From: Brasenia schreberi
Taxonomy: Eukaryota > Streptophyta > Magnoliopsida > Nymphaeales > Cabombaceae
NCBI GenBank assembly: GCA_036023115.1
Contig: JAYKKT010000091.1
Location: 32,509,501 to 32,573,500, forward strand
Length of the DNA stretch: 64,000 nucleotides
Direction: 5' to 3'
Positions 11,290 through 22,590 of this stretch are shown here, piece by piece. How positions within the stretch are numbered: the stretch's first letter is position 1; each line of letters starts with the position of its first letter. A program made the translations under genes and the position numbers. The notes below the pieces were generated by a model. The model had not been told where the DNA came from. It ran no database searches and worked only from the letters and a program-made list of their open reading frames with translations.

Positions 11290-14200
11290 AGAAAAGATCT
11301 TCTATTATGCCTTTAGTCAAGGGGTCCACTAACATATCATCAGTTGGTATATATGAAATGGATATTTACTTTCTCATAATCATATCATGAATATAGTGAT
11401 ATTTAACCATTATATGCTTGCTTTTGGAGTTGTCAGCTTCACTCTCGATTAGAGTTATTGCTGCATTGTTGTCACAATAAATGACAACTGGCACGTTGGC
11501 TATATCTAGTTTCAAATCACTTATAAAGCAGCTTATCCAAATTATACTAGTTGCAACCATACAACAAGCTACATACTCAACCTTCTGTGTATGCAACACT
11601 ACATAACCCTATTTCTTACATGCCTAAGAAACAACTCTACCTCCAAATAAGAATATTTATCCTGAGGTTGATTTATTGTTATCTTTGCTCCCAATAAAGT
11701 CAGCATTTCAGTATCATATCACTTCTAGTTCATATGCTTGAAAGCTATGCAATGCTGCCATCCACGATTACTTTGATATCTACTTACAAGACCAACAACT
11801 AATCTCATATTAGGTCTTCTACATAACATAACATATATCAAGCTTCTCACAACTTGTACATAAGGAATATTAGGCTTATAATCTCCTTTACTAGGATAAT
11901 CAATCTTACTGAATTTAATCCCTTTCACAATGGGTGTAGATACAGTCTTACATTCACCTATTTTAAATTTCTTGAGGATATAAATAATCTCTCTCTCCTA
12001 ACTTATGCATAGAAGTTTTAATTATCTTTCTTGAGAAATCTTTATACCCATGATACAGGATGCTTCCCCCATATCCTTCATTTCAAATCTTGAGTTTAAC
12101 TATGACTTGGTTTTGACAATCATCTCATTGTCATTCTCATTTAACTATATGTCATCTACATATAATGATAAGATAACAAAGTGACTCCCACTGTTCTAGA
12201 CATATACACAGTGGTCAAGTTCATTAGCCACAAACCCAAGTTCAATAATGACATTTTGAAAAGTCAAATACTATTGACGAGGTAACTATTTAATACTATA
12301 TAGGGATTTCTTAAACCTATATACTTTATCTTCTTGTCCTTTAACTCAGTATCCTTCGAGTTGTTGTATATATGATTTCATCTAAATCTCCATTTAGAAA
12401 AGTAGTTTTTACATCTAATTGATATAAATCTAAATCATAATATGTTGATATCGCCAAGATGATCTTTATTAATGCAAATTTCATAAAAGAGGAATATGTC
12501 TCAACATAATCTATCCATCTTTTTGCAAAAATTCCTTTGCAACCAACCTCGTCTTAAACTTGTCGATAGACCTATCAATTTTATATTTTTTTTCAGAATC
12601 CATTGACAACCTACAACTTTCCTTCCTTTGGCAAATCAATTAGTTTCCAAACTTGATTTTTCTCAATGGATTCAATTTTTCCATTCATAACTTTTTCCTA
12701 TTTTATTGATTGAGAAGAGTCAATAGCTGATAAGTCAAGTTGTCGGCCAACTCATGTAAATTCATCGAATTGCACACTTTCTATGCAAGGTAAGTGTGAT
12801 AATCCTTTAAGTAGGACATTGTGACCTTAGGTCTTTTATATCTACTTAAAGTTTCAGTTTGTTTAAGAAGATCATCTATGAGTTTAAAAGATGATTGATC
12901 TAGATATACTAAATCATCAACATACTCATCATTAATTTGAAGGATGTCATTCTAAGTATCTTTCAGGAACTCAATATCCCTATAAGTCCATGGTCCTTTT
13001 GATAAAATTGATATCCCTTAGAGCTTTTAGAATATCCGATGAACACACATCTTAAGGACCTACTATCTAGATTGTCTCTAAACTGGTCAAGGATCTTCAT
13101 GTGAGTGATAGATTTCTACCTCTTGAGATGACCTAGGTTGGGTTTTCTTTCAAACCATATGGTGTAAAGAATACAACTTTACATGGTACTCTATTGAGTA
13201 TATATATAATTATACTTATTGCTTCTCCCAAAAATACCCTTCATAGAGAAACATCTATTAACATGATCTCTCAGATTTTTGTGCTAAGAGATATATGCAT
13301 GTATATCTTGAGTAATCATTGATAAAGGTTATGAAATAAACATTTTCTCGATGTGATAGGTCCAAATAAATCAATATGAATAATTTCTAGTAGGGTTGTT
13401 GTCGTAATCACTTCTTTTGGAAATGATTTTCTGGTCATTTTCCCTTATATATAGGCCTGACACTTATTAAAAGTGCTTTCATGAAAGTTAGGCAATAAGT
13501 TAAAGTTGGTTAATTTTCTCAACTTTTTTGGACTTATATGCCCTAAGCGTTTATTCCATACATTCACATTAAGAATCTTTACTTTCATTAATATTCATTT
13601 TGAATAAGCTATATACTACATCAAACTAATCAGAGAAAACTAATCACTTTTTTAAGAATCAACCTGATCTCAAAATCCTTCTTAATCAAGGTAGGTACCG
13701 AAACCAGATTGTATCTTACAGTTGGCACATCAGTATAACTGGTGTGTCTTGTACATAAATTCTAAAGGAACCAATATCAAGAATATATGATAAAGTGTTA
13801 TTTCTCATGTATACCTAATGTTCTCTTTGTTTGTATTTCTTTAGTTCATTGCCCTAACTTGCTCCTTGAGATATGTCTCGTCGCTCCTGAATCAATCTAC
13901 GAAGCGGTCATTAGGCGAAGGTATAAACATTTAAATATCATATAGATTATATCTTGCTTCTCTGATTGTTATGTTGCTGGGTATTTCTATCATTCTTCTT
14001 ATTGCGACAATCTCTCTTTTAGTGCTCCATTTTTTTGCAGTTGAAGTACTTGACTCGAAAAACTTTTTTCTGTATTTTTTTAAAAGATTGATTGCTCCTT
14101 TTGTTATTTTTGTTAAACTTCTTGTTTAATTTATTTTTCTTCTGATTGGCTTTAGAGGTGGACTATACCTCATCTTGAACTACTAGCAATATCTCTTTCT

Positions 14201-14790
14201 TGTTTTTATTTATATATTCTTATTCAATTGTTAGCTTGAGGGGCAATTAAGAAAGACTTGAATCATGCCCTAATCTAAGGGTAATAGTGAATGTTCAATG
14301 ATGGGAGAAGACTATTTATTATTGTGGATATCTTCATGGGTTCTGAGATGACTAATTTGGCTACAACTAAGTTTATTGTCATTACCAACATATGGTTCAC
14401 ATGTTTCACTACATTATCTTCTTTTTTGATCTTAAAGGAGTTGTATTTTTGTACCAACAGTTAAACATGTAACTTAGATGTTGTATCATATTTAGTTGTT
14501 ATCAATTCAAACAACTCTTTTACAGTCTCATATTATTTGAAGACCCTAATCAAGTTATCCTCTATGTATGTTAACATAATACTCTTCGGTATCATGTCAT
14601 TCTTTAAGAATATTTTATACTTTTCCTTTTGTTGGTTAGTAGTGTTACGAGGTGGTGGACATAATATTTCTCATAGTACATATTCTACACCTTCTAGTGT
14701 AAGAGCCAACAAGATTCTTCCTTTTCATGTTTGAAAATTAAGACCGTTTCATTTTTCTATTTTTGCCAATTTTAATACAAATATTCTAGA
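11290..14790 (-). pseudogene. gag-pol of copia A, decayed
   Basis: Read on the minus strand from the right, the legible pieces are: gag start near 14640-14770 (KLAKIEK and a W-K-R-ILL-like segment); a gag core (14275-14457: KIKKEDNVVKHVNHMLVM); a CCHC-knuckle remnant near 14030 (FNCKKMEH, RDCRNKK); and a protease remnant near 13890 (RLIQERRDISQGAS, from the family DSGAT-HIS). Integrase and reverse-transcriptase fragments follow, with YVDD near 12155 and a stop just after it. The RNase H end at 11366-11599 reads HTQKVEYVACCMVATS and KSKHIMVKYHYIHDMI. Stops and shifts occur throughout, so no functional protein can be made. Confidence 0.85.
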
Positions 14791-15629
14791 GTTTATTTTC
14801 TGTGTTTTGCAAAAATATCAATTAGACAATCTAATAAGGAAACATTCAATAAGCAATATATAACAAATATCCAACTATTAACACATAAAATGCTTAATAT
14901 TAATCTATTGAATTGAAAATAACTCATAACACTTAAAAGTAATTTGAAACATATTTTAAATACCATTTTTGAGTTTTCATAACTTAATTCTGTTATTTCC
15001 AGAACCAAAATAGGGGCAAATCTTCAATTTTTCCTGTCACCGTAAATTTTTCAAAGTTTTAAGGACAAATTACGAATTTTATCCTTTTGTCTGGTTTTAT
15101 GATTTTTCAAAAAGGCTCAGGCAAAACGGTAAAAGTGATACCTGATTTTTTAGTAAAATTCGTGACTAATTGAAAACAAGATGGTAAATTTGCCCTTCAG
15201 TATGAATTTGTCAATATTTTCAAAGACAGGGACAACCCTGTCAGTTAACATAGTAGCAAGAGTGTGAATATATACTCGTCTAGGGGCTGGAACATAATTC
15301 AACTTGTTAGTATTTTGTACTTTTTATAAACTTCCAGAGGGCAAAGATGTGCTTTCGCCCTTTTGTGTGTGTGTGTGTGGGGGGGGGGGGGGTTAAAGTA
15401 ATCTTTTTACTCTAGAATATAAGGATATTTTGATAATTTTACCTTTTAGCAGAATGTATTTTTCAAAACCGGCTGTGGGTAGAATGAAATTTTCAGTTCA
15501 TTGCAGAGATAGTTTTAACAGTTTTCGAAATCCGATTGTTTCTGACTGTTCTTTTCGAAAACCACTAGCGGCCTATGGCCGTTTGGCCTTCCTTTGGCCG
15601 ACGCTCTCGACTAGCTCTCCTTGGCTGAT

Positions 15630-15859
15630 GCCTCTTGCCGTATGGGCTTCTTGCATTTTCAACATTCTGGTCAATGCCTCTAGCTATTTGGCTTTCCAGC
15701 ATTTTCAGCCTTTTGGCCAACACCTCTAGCCATTTGGGCTTCTAGCATTTTCAGCCTTCTTGCCGATGTCTTTGGCCGTTTGGTCTTTTGGCGTTTTCAG
15801 CCTTCTAGCCGATGCCTTTGGCCGTTTGGCCTTTTGGATGTTTGACCTTTTGGCCGGTT
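15630..15859. repeat. 46-bp minisatellite in the leader of copia A
   Basis: Five consecutive 46-bp units start at 15630, 15676, 15722, 15768 and 15814. Each begins like GCCTCTAGCCATTTGG and carries GCATTTTCAGCCTT in its second half. A more degenerate copy precedes them (about 15570-15629). The units lie between the primer-binding site and gag, in the untranslated leader. 46 is not a multiple of three, so the frames open through it (15430-15729, 15760-15972) are not evidence of coding. Confidence 0.9.
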
Positions 15860-15981
15860 CCTCTTTTTTCTTTTTTTTTCTTGTTGCCGCCTATCTGAGG
15901 CCACCATTGGTGGTTTTCGACAAACGACCTAGTTTTTCTGGCCACCCTAGGAGCGTACCTCGATGTTTATAAATAGTGAGG

Positions 15982-15992
15982 CCTTGATACCA
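15982..15992 (-). promoter_or_regulatory. Primer-binding site of copia A
   Basis: TGGTATCAAGG on the minus strand, one base inside the 5' LTR end. It resembles the initiator-tRNA-Met complement TGGTATCAGAG usual for plant copia elements. Confidence 0.75.
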
Positions 15993-15993
15993 G

Positions 15994-16357
15994 TGTTATG
16001 ACATTTAGCAGCTCTCACTTGATTCCTCGCCTGATAGTTTGTTGATGCAGTGGATGACCTCTAGTTTTGAAGATGAATAGCGTAAGAGAGCATAAGAGAA
16101 AATGTATGTTTTTCTATTTCTCATAGCAAGATTTTCTAAAGAGGATTTGTTGTTTGTTTTTCGCATATGTGTGTAGTTCAATGTGTTGCTCTCTATTTAT
16201 AGAGGCACCTGACTCATCTCGGATTTTCTTAGTAGGCTTTCCGTTGAGAGCCCTTATGTTGGTTATTGTAACTATCCGACGAAAAGCAACTAGATGATCA
16301 ATCTAATAGTTTTTTATGGACGAGGATGCCGAGAATGACCATCCTCTCGTCTTTACA
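15994..16357 (-). repeat. 5' LTR of copia A
   Basis: 364-bp direct repeat of 10757-11119, starting TGTTATGACA and ending CTTTACA in plus-strand reading. It contains TCTATTTATAGAGG, a plausible TATA-type promoter segment of the element. Confidence 0.85.
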
Positions 16358-16828
16358 GCGGTTGTTTGCCCAATTTCGTTGTGAGCAACAATGACAAAGG
16401 CTGAAGGTGGTAGATGTGGGTAGGCAAAGATGATGGTTGAACTGGTGCCAACAATGGGGTAGAGAGAAGAATGTTGGGGAATACAAAGATGGAGGAGTCA
16501 AAGGATGAAAGTTGCAGTTGTGACTTTGGTGGCTTGGGTATGCGGTGATCGGTGCAGGAGGACGGTCAGAGGTGGCAATGAGTGATGGTTTCAAGCTTTC
16601 AGAGTTGTGCTTTCCTATAAAAAAGATGGTCTAAAGGTAGAGGAGTCAACGATTATCTGGCTATGGTGTAAGGTGGTCAACAGAGCTTGAATAGGCAAAT
16701 TGAAAGGGAAAAGTCACCGCTCGATGGGTGGCGGTTTATAGGAAGTTTGCCGGCGGCAAACCAAGATAGTTTCTACAAAGGTCTCGATGGGATTTAGGTT
16801 GTTCTTCACGACAATAAGACTTTGGAAC
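16358..16828. other. Spacer between copia A and copia B
   Basis: 470 bp of locally G-rich plus strand. A 98-codon minus frame crosses it but starts inside the LTR of A and has no known motif. I see nothing functional. Confidence 0.4.
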
Positions 16829-17252
16829 TGATGGTGCCGACGAATCTGCTCCTCTGCTTCTCAAGGTTCTGATGTTGTAGCAGCAATCGAAAGTCTATAG
16901 ATAAGATAGGGAAAAAAGAAGAGAGAGAGAGAGAAGAGGGACAAGGTTACCCGCAGAAAGTTTTCTCAGGAAGAAGGTTATGCATGTATATTGTTACTTT
17001 TTTTTTATTTTGTTGTACATATATTTGACTTTTTCTTTTTCAGAGTTTTACTCTCTAAGCTTTCCTTTTTCAAAAGCCATTTCATGTTCATCCGAGAGAT
17101 TCTTAGGATTTTTTCAAAAGTAAAAACAATTTTCAAATAAAGTTTGCCTTTTTAAAAGAAACAACTCATGAAATCTGAGAAGAGGGCCTTTCTTCCCGCA
17201 TTTCATGGTTGACGTTAGTATTGGGGCCGATAGTGGCCATCAACTACTTACA
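16829..17252 (-). repeat. 3' LTR of copia B
   Basis: 424 bp. Its left boundary is set by matching the first 40 or so bases to 21005-21048 (both contain ATCTGCTCCT/ATTCTGCTCCT and GCTTCTCA). Its right boundary is set by the polypurine tract. Confidence 0.75.
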
Positions 17253-17579
17253 TCTCCCACTTGGCCACTAGAGCTAACCTGTGATACACTAGTTTTGCCT
17301 CCCATTAATTTGGAGTTTTACCAATTTGTATTATTTTCTAGTTGCATGTAAATTACAACTTTTATTTGTTATGCAGTTTTTCAACAATCAATGTACTTTT
17401 TCTGCATAACACACAAGAAAGTATATTATCAACACTTATAGATTTAGATGTATTTCAAACCCATGTGGGTTACATGTTTAGTAAAAGGCTCTTTTAAGAT
17501 GCCTTTCATTAAGGGATCTACCAACATATCATTAGTTGGCATATAACATATAGTTTTTTTTTATCATATCATGAACATA

Positions 17580-19850
17580 GTGATATTTAACCATTATATA
17601 ATTGCTTCTTGAGCTATCGGTTCCACTCTTAATAAGAGTAATTGTTGTATTGTTGTCACAATAAATGACAACTCACTCGGTTATATCCAACTTCAAATCA
17701 CGTATGAAACAACTTATCAAAACTACACCCATAGTAGCCATACTGAAAGCAACATACTCACCTTCTTGTGTGTGCAAAGCGATACAACCATGTTTCTTGC
17801 AAGCCCAAGAAACTAGAGTACCTCCAAATAAAAATATTTGACCAGAGGTTGATTTCTTGTCAACTTTGCTTCCAACAAAGTCAACATCTAAGTATCCTAT
17901 CACTTTCAGTTCATCTGCTTGAAAGCAAAGTTTAAAGTCTGCAATTCTTTTGAGATATCTTAGAATCCATTTCACAACTATTCAATGTTGTCATCCAAGA
18001 TTACTTTAATATCTACTCATACATCAAGCAACCCACAACTTGTGCACAAGGAACATTTGGCTTATCGTCTCCTTCACATGGTGTAGATGAAAACTTACTC
18101 AATTTGACCCTTTTCTCAACAGGTGTAGATGAAAACTTACATTCACTCATTTTAAACTTCTTGGGATATAATAAAAATCTCTCTACTAATTTAGGCATAA
18201 AAGTTTAGATTCTCTATCTTAGAAATCTTTATACGGAGGATATAAGATGATTCTCCATATCCTTCATTTCAAACCTTGAGTTTAACCATAACTTGCTTTT
18301 GACAATCATCTCATTGTCATTCGAAGTCAACAATATGTCATCTACATATAATGATAAGATGACAAAGTGACTCTCACTCTTCCAAACATATACACAATGG
18401 TCAAGTTCATTACCCATAAACCCGAGTTCAATAATGACATTTCGAAGAGTCAAATATCATTCATGAGGTGACTGTTTAAGGAAATATAGGAGTTTTTTTC
18501 AACCTATATACTTTATTTTCTTAGCCTTCAACATTGTATCCTTCGGGCTGATGCATATATATGGTTTCATCTAAATCTCTATTTAGAAAAACAATTTTAA
18601 ATTTAACTGATTTAAATTGAAATTATAATATACTAATATCACCAAGATTATTCTTATGAATACAAATTTTGTAATAGGGGAATATGTCTCAACATAATCT
18701 ATCATCTCTTTTTCTAAAAAATTCTTCGCAACCAACCCCGTTTTAAACTTGTCGATTGTTTCATCAACCTTATATTTCTTTTTGAGAACCCATTTACAGC
18801 TTGTAGCTTTCGTTTCTCTTCGTAAATCAGTCAATTCCCAGACTTGGTTTTTTCTCAATGGATTCAATTTCTTCATCCATGACCTTTTCCTAGTCTGAAG
18901 ATTCAGATGAGTCAATATTCTGCTGATATGTCAAATTATCAGTCAATTCATATAAATCTATTGAATTACACACTTCCTGTGCAAGGTAAGTGTGATAATC
19001 CTTAAGTATGACAGTGTGACCCTAGGTTTTTTGTGTCAACTTAAAGTTTTGGATTGACCAGGAAGATCATCTATGGGTTCAAATGATGATTGATGTAGTT
19101 CTACTAGATTGCCAACACACTCATCACCATTTTCAAGAATATCATTTTTAGTGTCCTCTAAGAATTCAACATCCCTGCTTTTTATCAGTGTACAATCTGT
19201 ATTATAAAACTGACTACCTAGCAAGGATCTACTAGATCCTTCAAGATATTCAATAAATATACATCTCAAGGACCGACTACCTAGCTTGTCTCTAAACTAA
19301 TAAAGGATCTTCACATGAGTGATAAATCCTCACCTCTTGAGATGATCTAGGTTTGATTTTGTTTAAAACTATATCTCATATGGTGTAGAGAATACAACTT
19401 TGCATGGTACTCTATTGAGTATATACATAATTGTACTTACCGTTTCTCTTCAAAATACCCTTGACAGAGAAACATTTATTAACATAGACCTTGTCAGATT
19501 CAATAAGGTCATGTTATATCTCTCTGCTATACCATTCTTTTGAGGTGTCGTAAGCATTATATTTTGCTTTGTAATACCAAGTTTTTGTAGAATTCTAAAA
19601 ATTCTTTATAGGTGCACTTATCCTTTTCTAGTCTTGACTATAGTATCATCTCTTAGAAATGTCTTATACTTATTATTTTCTTCATCTGTTACATCTGGAG
19701 TAGGTGGTAAGACTATTTCTCTAAGTACATAATCAACTCCCTCTAAATTTAAGGCTAGTAAAATTCTTTTTTTCCATGTTTGAAAATTTATGCCATTTAA
19801 CTTTTTTGTCTTTTCCAATTCAAACACAAATTATAGAAGTCATTTTTAGT
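17580..19850 (-). pseudogene. gag-pol of copia B, decayed and deleted
   Basis: Minus-strand pieces in element order: gag N-terminus 19618-19827 (FELEKTKKLNGINFQTWKKR, LRDDTIVKT). Directly after it comes the end of integrase near 19500-19600 (PQKNGIAERYNMTLLNLTRS). Then 19036-19269 (LPGQSKTLS end), and reverse transcriptase 18583-18915 (NQVWELTDL, CKWVLKKKYKVDE) and 18229-18453 with an intact LYVDDILL catalytic motif. Last is the RT end and RNase H 17673-18198 (LRYLKRIADFKLCFQADE, SWACKKHGCIALHTQEGEYV). The gag-to-integrase junction near 19610 shows a deletion that removed protease and the integrase catalytic core. Confidence 0.85.
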
Positions 19851-20922
19851 AATTTGGCAAAGACAACAAGTAGGGAGTCTGTACAAGTTTAGATAGAAAA
19901 ACATAAAACATGCATAAGATAAATTGACATAAGACATTTCATAAAGAATCATTAACAAAAATAGTTAGGCACCTAAATGCAATATCCATAAATTCTAGGT
20001 ACTGAACTAGAAATATGTCTAGGCACTGTATTGTAATTTATTTAACACAGAGGTACCTTTCTATAAATAACATAAAATCAAGGATAAAATAGTAAAAAAG
20101 TTGCACACAATATATCTCAAAAAGTACAAGAGCAAACATGTACTTTTTTCAGGTGGCATAACGGATAATATGTCAAACTATGAGGATCATTTTCATAAAA
20201 TCACCTATATATTGTCTTTGTAAATCCGAAAATTAATTAGGGACAAAACTATAAAACTACATCCTAGTTTTTCGTAATTTTACAAACCGTTAGAGGGTAG
20301 AAAAGACTTTTCACTTATATAGGTAAATCAATATTTTCATATCAAAATATATGAACATTTCGATAATTTTGTCCCATGGTATTTCACAATTTTGGTTTAC
20401 ATACAGGGGAAAAATAGTAATTTTGCTTTGTTCCCTGAATGATCGATAATGAAGCTAGTTTCGCAAAACTGGTTGTTTTGCCACCCACGGTTTTGCAGAA
20501 ACCTGGGTGTTTAAATGGAGGAAAGAGAGAGAGAGAGAAATCCATGTAGAGAGAAGGGAGAGAGAGAAACTGAGAGGGGGAGTGGGAGGCCGCTAGCTTG
20601 GACTTCACTCCTCTTCTTCTTATTGTTCGTTTCTTCAACAGAGGGAGGGAGACAAAGAGAGAAGGAGAGAGAGGGAGTGGGTGACCACTAGCCTGACCTC
20701 TGTTTTTCTTTTTCTTTTTACAATTCTTGTCTGGACTTAACAACGTTCATGCAGTCTATACAATTTCAGTCTTGCGACCTGCCTAAGGTTGCCTTCGATG
20801 GGCGACTTCTGGTTGTCATTTGTTTAAACCCTAGAGACGTAAGAAATGACCTCTTTTCTACTTACGACACCATTTTAACAATTCTCTCTCCGTTTTTTTG
20901 TTTCAGAATCGGCGTACTTGTT

Positions 20923-20985
20923 AAGGAGTCGCCGAAGGCTTCAAAGGAGTCGTTGAAAACTTCAAAGGAATTGTCGAAGACTTCA
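20923..20985. repeat. 21-bp triplicate next to the primer-binding site of copia B
   Basis: Three 21-bp units (20923, 20944, 20965), each of the form AAGGAGTCGxxGAAxxCTTCA. They end 8 bp before the degenerate primer-binding site and belong to the leader of B. Confidence 0.85.
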
Positions 20986-21048
20986 AAAGAGGCTTTGATA
21001 CTAGTGATGATGCCAGCGATTCTGCTCCTGTGCTTCTCATGGCTTGGG

Positions 21049-21147
21049 AATGGGCATACTTGTACCCATTTCCGACCCTAACATTAACTTAGCGAGTACC
21101 AGTTAATTTTTTTCCCCGCCGATACAAGGCAGGCACAAAAAAATGGG

Positions 21148-21191
<44 letters not shown>

Positions 21192-22335
21192 ATGTATCAT
21201 TATAAATATTTAAGCATATCTATGATTGCTGTCAAAAATTGAATGATAAAATGTTTAAGTATTTTTATGGACTTAAGAATATTATGTATTTCGTACTATC
21301 TTTCTTACTCTCTTCATATAAATATGTATATATATAGGTATGTGTGTGTTGGGTATGGGTTAGAGTACATGAATCAGGACATCCTATTCCCATAAAACAT
21401 GAATATGATTGGTTTGGGTAGAGTTAGATCCCACGGATTGGGTCAATATTATTCCTATATTGGAAAAAGCTATAAACTCATTTGATAATCACCGTGTCAT
21501 AATTACAAACAGATAGGTTCTTAACTTTTTCATAGAAAACAATCCAAGTTCTAATGAAATTCTAAGTCTAGTGATCTTAAATTCTTATTACATTAAAATT
21601 CTTTAAAAACAATCTCAAATTAATCTAACCATTCCAACCACCCTAATTTACTCGACCAAATGACTTTATTTGATCAAAGTAAATAAAAGAAAAATGCCTA
21701 ATTTGGATCCAAATCAGTCAGAAGCGTGGTTCAGTTACACCATTTTGTTTTTTATAAATTAGAAAATAGAACACAAGTTTCAGACCAATACACATGACTT
21801 ATTAAATTATTCTATAAATAAGTAAATTCTTTGATATTTTGACTTTTTGGTTTAAAGAAGAGGCCAACTCCATCTATTTAAGAGTTCATATAGGTGTGAC
21901 CAATCTCAACTTGGTCACCTCGAAAAAGCTGTAAAATGGTAAATGTAAAAGTTTGGGCATACAAACCATTCTCAGCAGGTGGTTTACATTTCGAAGTACA
22001 ACACAATTTAGAAACCACAATTTATATTATATATTACTAAAGATTTATAAAAAGCATGATAATTCTAAATTAATTAGATAAACTAACATTACCCACACAA
22101 TATATATTATCCAATTTCAATAATTATAGATATATGATGTTTAAATCAAGTCGTAGGAGTCGTTTGACCCTCCCTTAAGAGTACCCGAAAACTCTGTAAT
22201 CTGACTTAGGTACATCTAAAGAGGCTACCAATCTCTAAAAATCCCATGCATAAACTACCGATGTACAACCAATATATTCACATTATTGAGTTCACGTTCT
22301 CTTTCTTAATCACATAATGTCCAATAACCACAAAG
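21049..22335. other. No gene recognised; contains (TA)n
   Basis: AT-rich. A (TA)n tract lies at 21150-21184. The 5' LTR of copia B is cut off at the left edge. No coding frame of interest. Confidence 0.45.
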
Positions 22336-22590
22336 TAGAAATGGCTAGTTTCGGTTTTTCTAGAACCAGAAATTGGGACCAGATCGGCTCCGGTCTGAGT
22401 CCTAAAATGCCCGTAACAAAAGAAAAATCATTAAAAAATTGCTCATTTTGACCAAATTTTGGTTTCATAGAAGGTGGAGTCCGAACTGAACTGGGTGCTC
22501 TCTGATTCTGAGTCTGGTTTGACCGTCTCCAGTTCTAGCCTAATTCGGTTCCGAAAACCGTCTGACCGGTTTCAAAAATGGTCATGTCTA
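22336..22590. mobile_element. Short hAT-like non-autonomous element
   Basis: Begins TAGAAATGGCTAG and ends CATTTTTG-like text then TGTCTA, so the reverse of the end reads TAGACATGACC. These are imperfect terminal inverted repeats. The interior is full of GGTTCCG/GAACCAG words common in plant hAT MITEs. No matching 8-bp target duplication is visible, which lowers confidence. Confidence 0.45.

Larger units (their letters stand above)
10757..16357 (-). mobile_element. Ty1/copia LTR retrotransposon A
   Basis: Complete in outline but heavily mutated. LTRs of 363 and 364 bp (10757-11119 and 15994-16357) begin TGTT and end CTTTACA. Internal landmarks on the minus strand, in element order, are: a primer-binding site TGGTATCAAGG at 15982-15992, a long leader with a 46-bp minisatellite, gag, protease, integrase, reverse transcriptase, RNase H, and a polypurine tract AAGTGAGAGA at about 11120-11130. 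The flanks ACGAT (10752-10756) and GCGGT (16358-16362) are only partly alike, so a target duplication is possible but eroded. The LTRs differ at many positions, indicating an old insertion. The nearby elements B and C are relatives. Confidence 0.88.
16829..21048 (-). mobile_element. Ty1/copia LTR retrotransposon B, internally deleted
   Basis: The 3' LTR is 16829-17252 (TGATGGTGCC ... CTACTTACA, followed by the polypurine tract CCAAGTGGGAGA read on the minus strand). The 5' LTR survives only as about 45 bp (21005-21048, TGATGATGCC...). A degenerate primer-binding site, TAGTATCAAAG on the minus strand, lies at 20993-21003. The internal region holds only the gag start and then the end of integrase, reverse transcriptase and RNase H; gag C-terminus, protease and integrase core are missing. 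Same orientation and family as A, with different LTRs. Confidence 0.82.

Noticed and set aside
15364..15392. GT run followed by a G run
   Set aside because: Simple repeat inside the copia A leader; no sign of telomere or G-quadruplex function beyond composition.
15430..15972. Two open plus-strand frames of 99 and 70 codons
   Set aside because: They cover the 46-bp minisatellite in the copia A leader on the antisense strand; the period is not a multiple of three.
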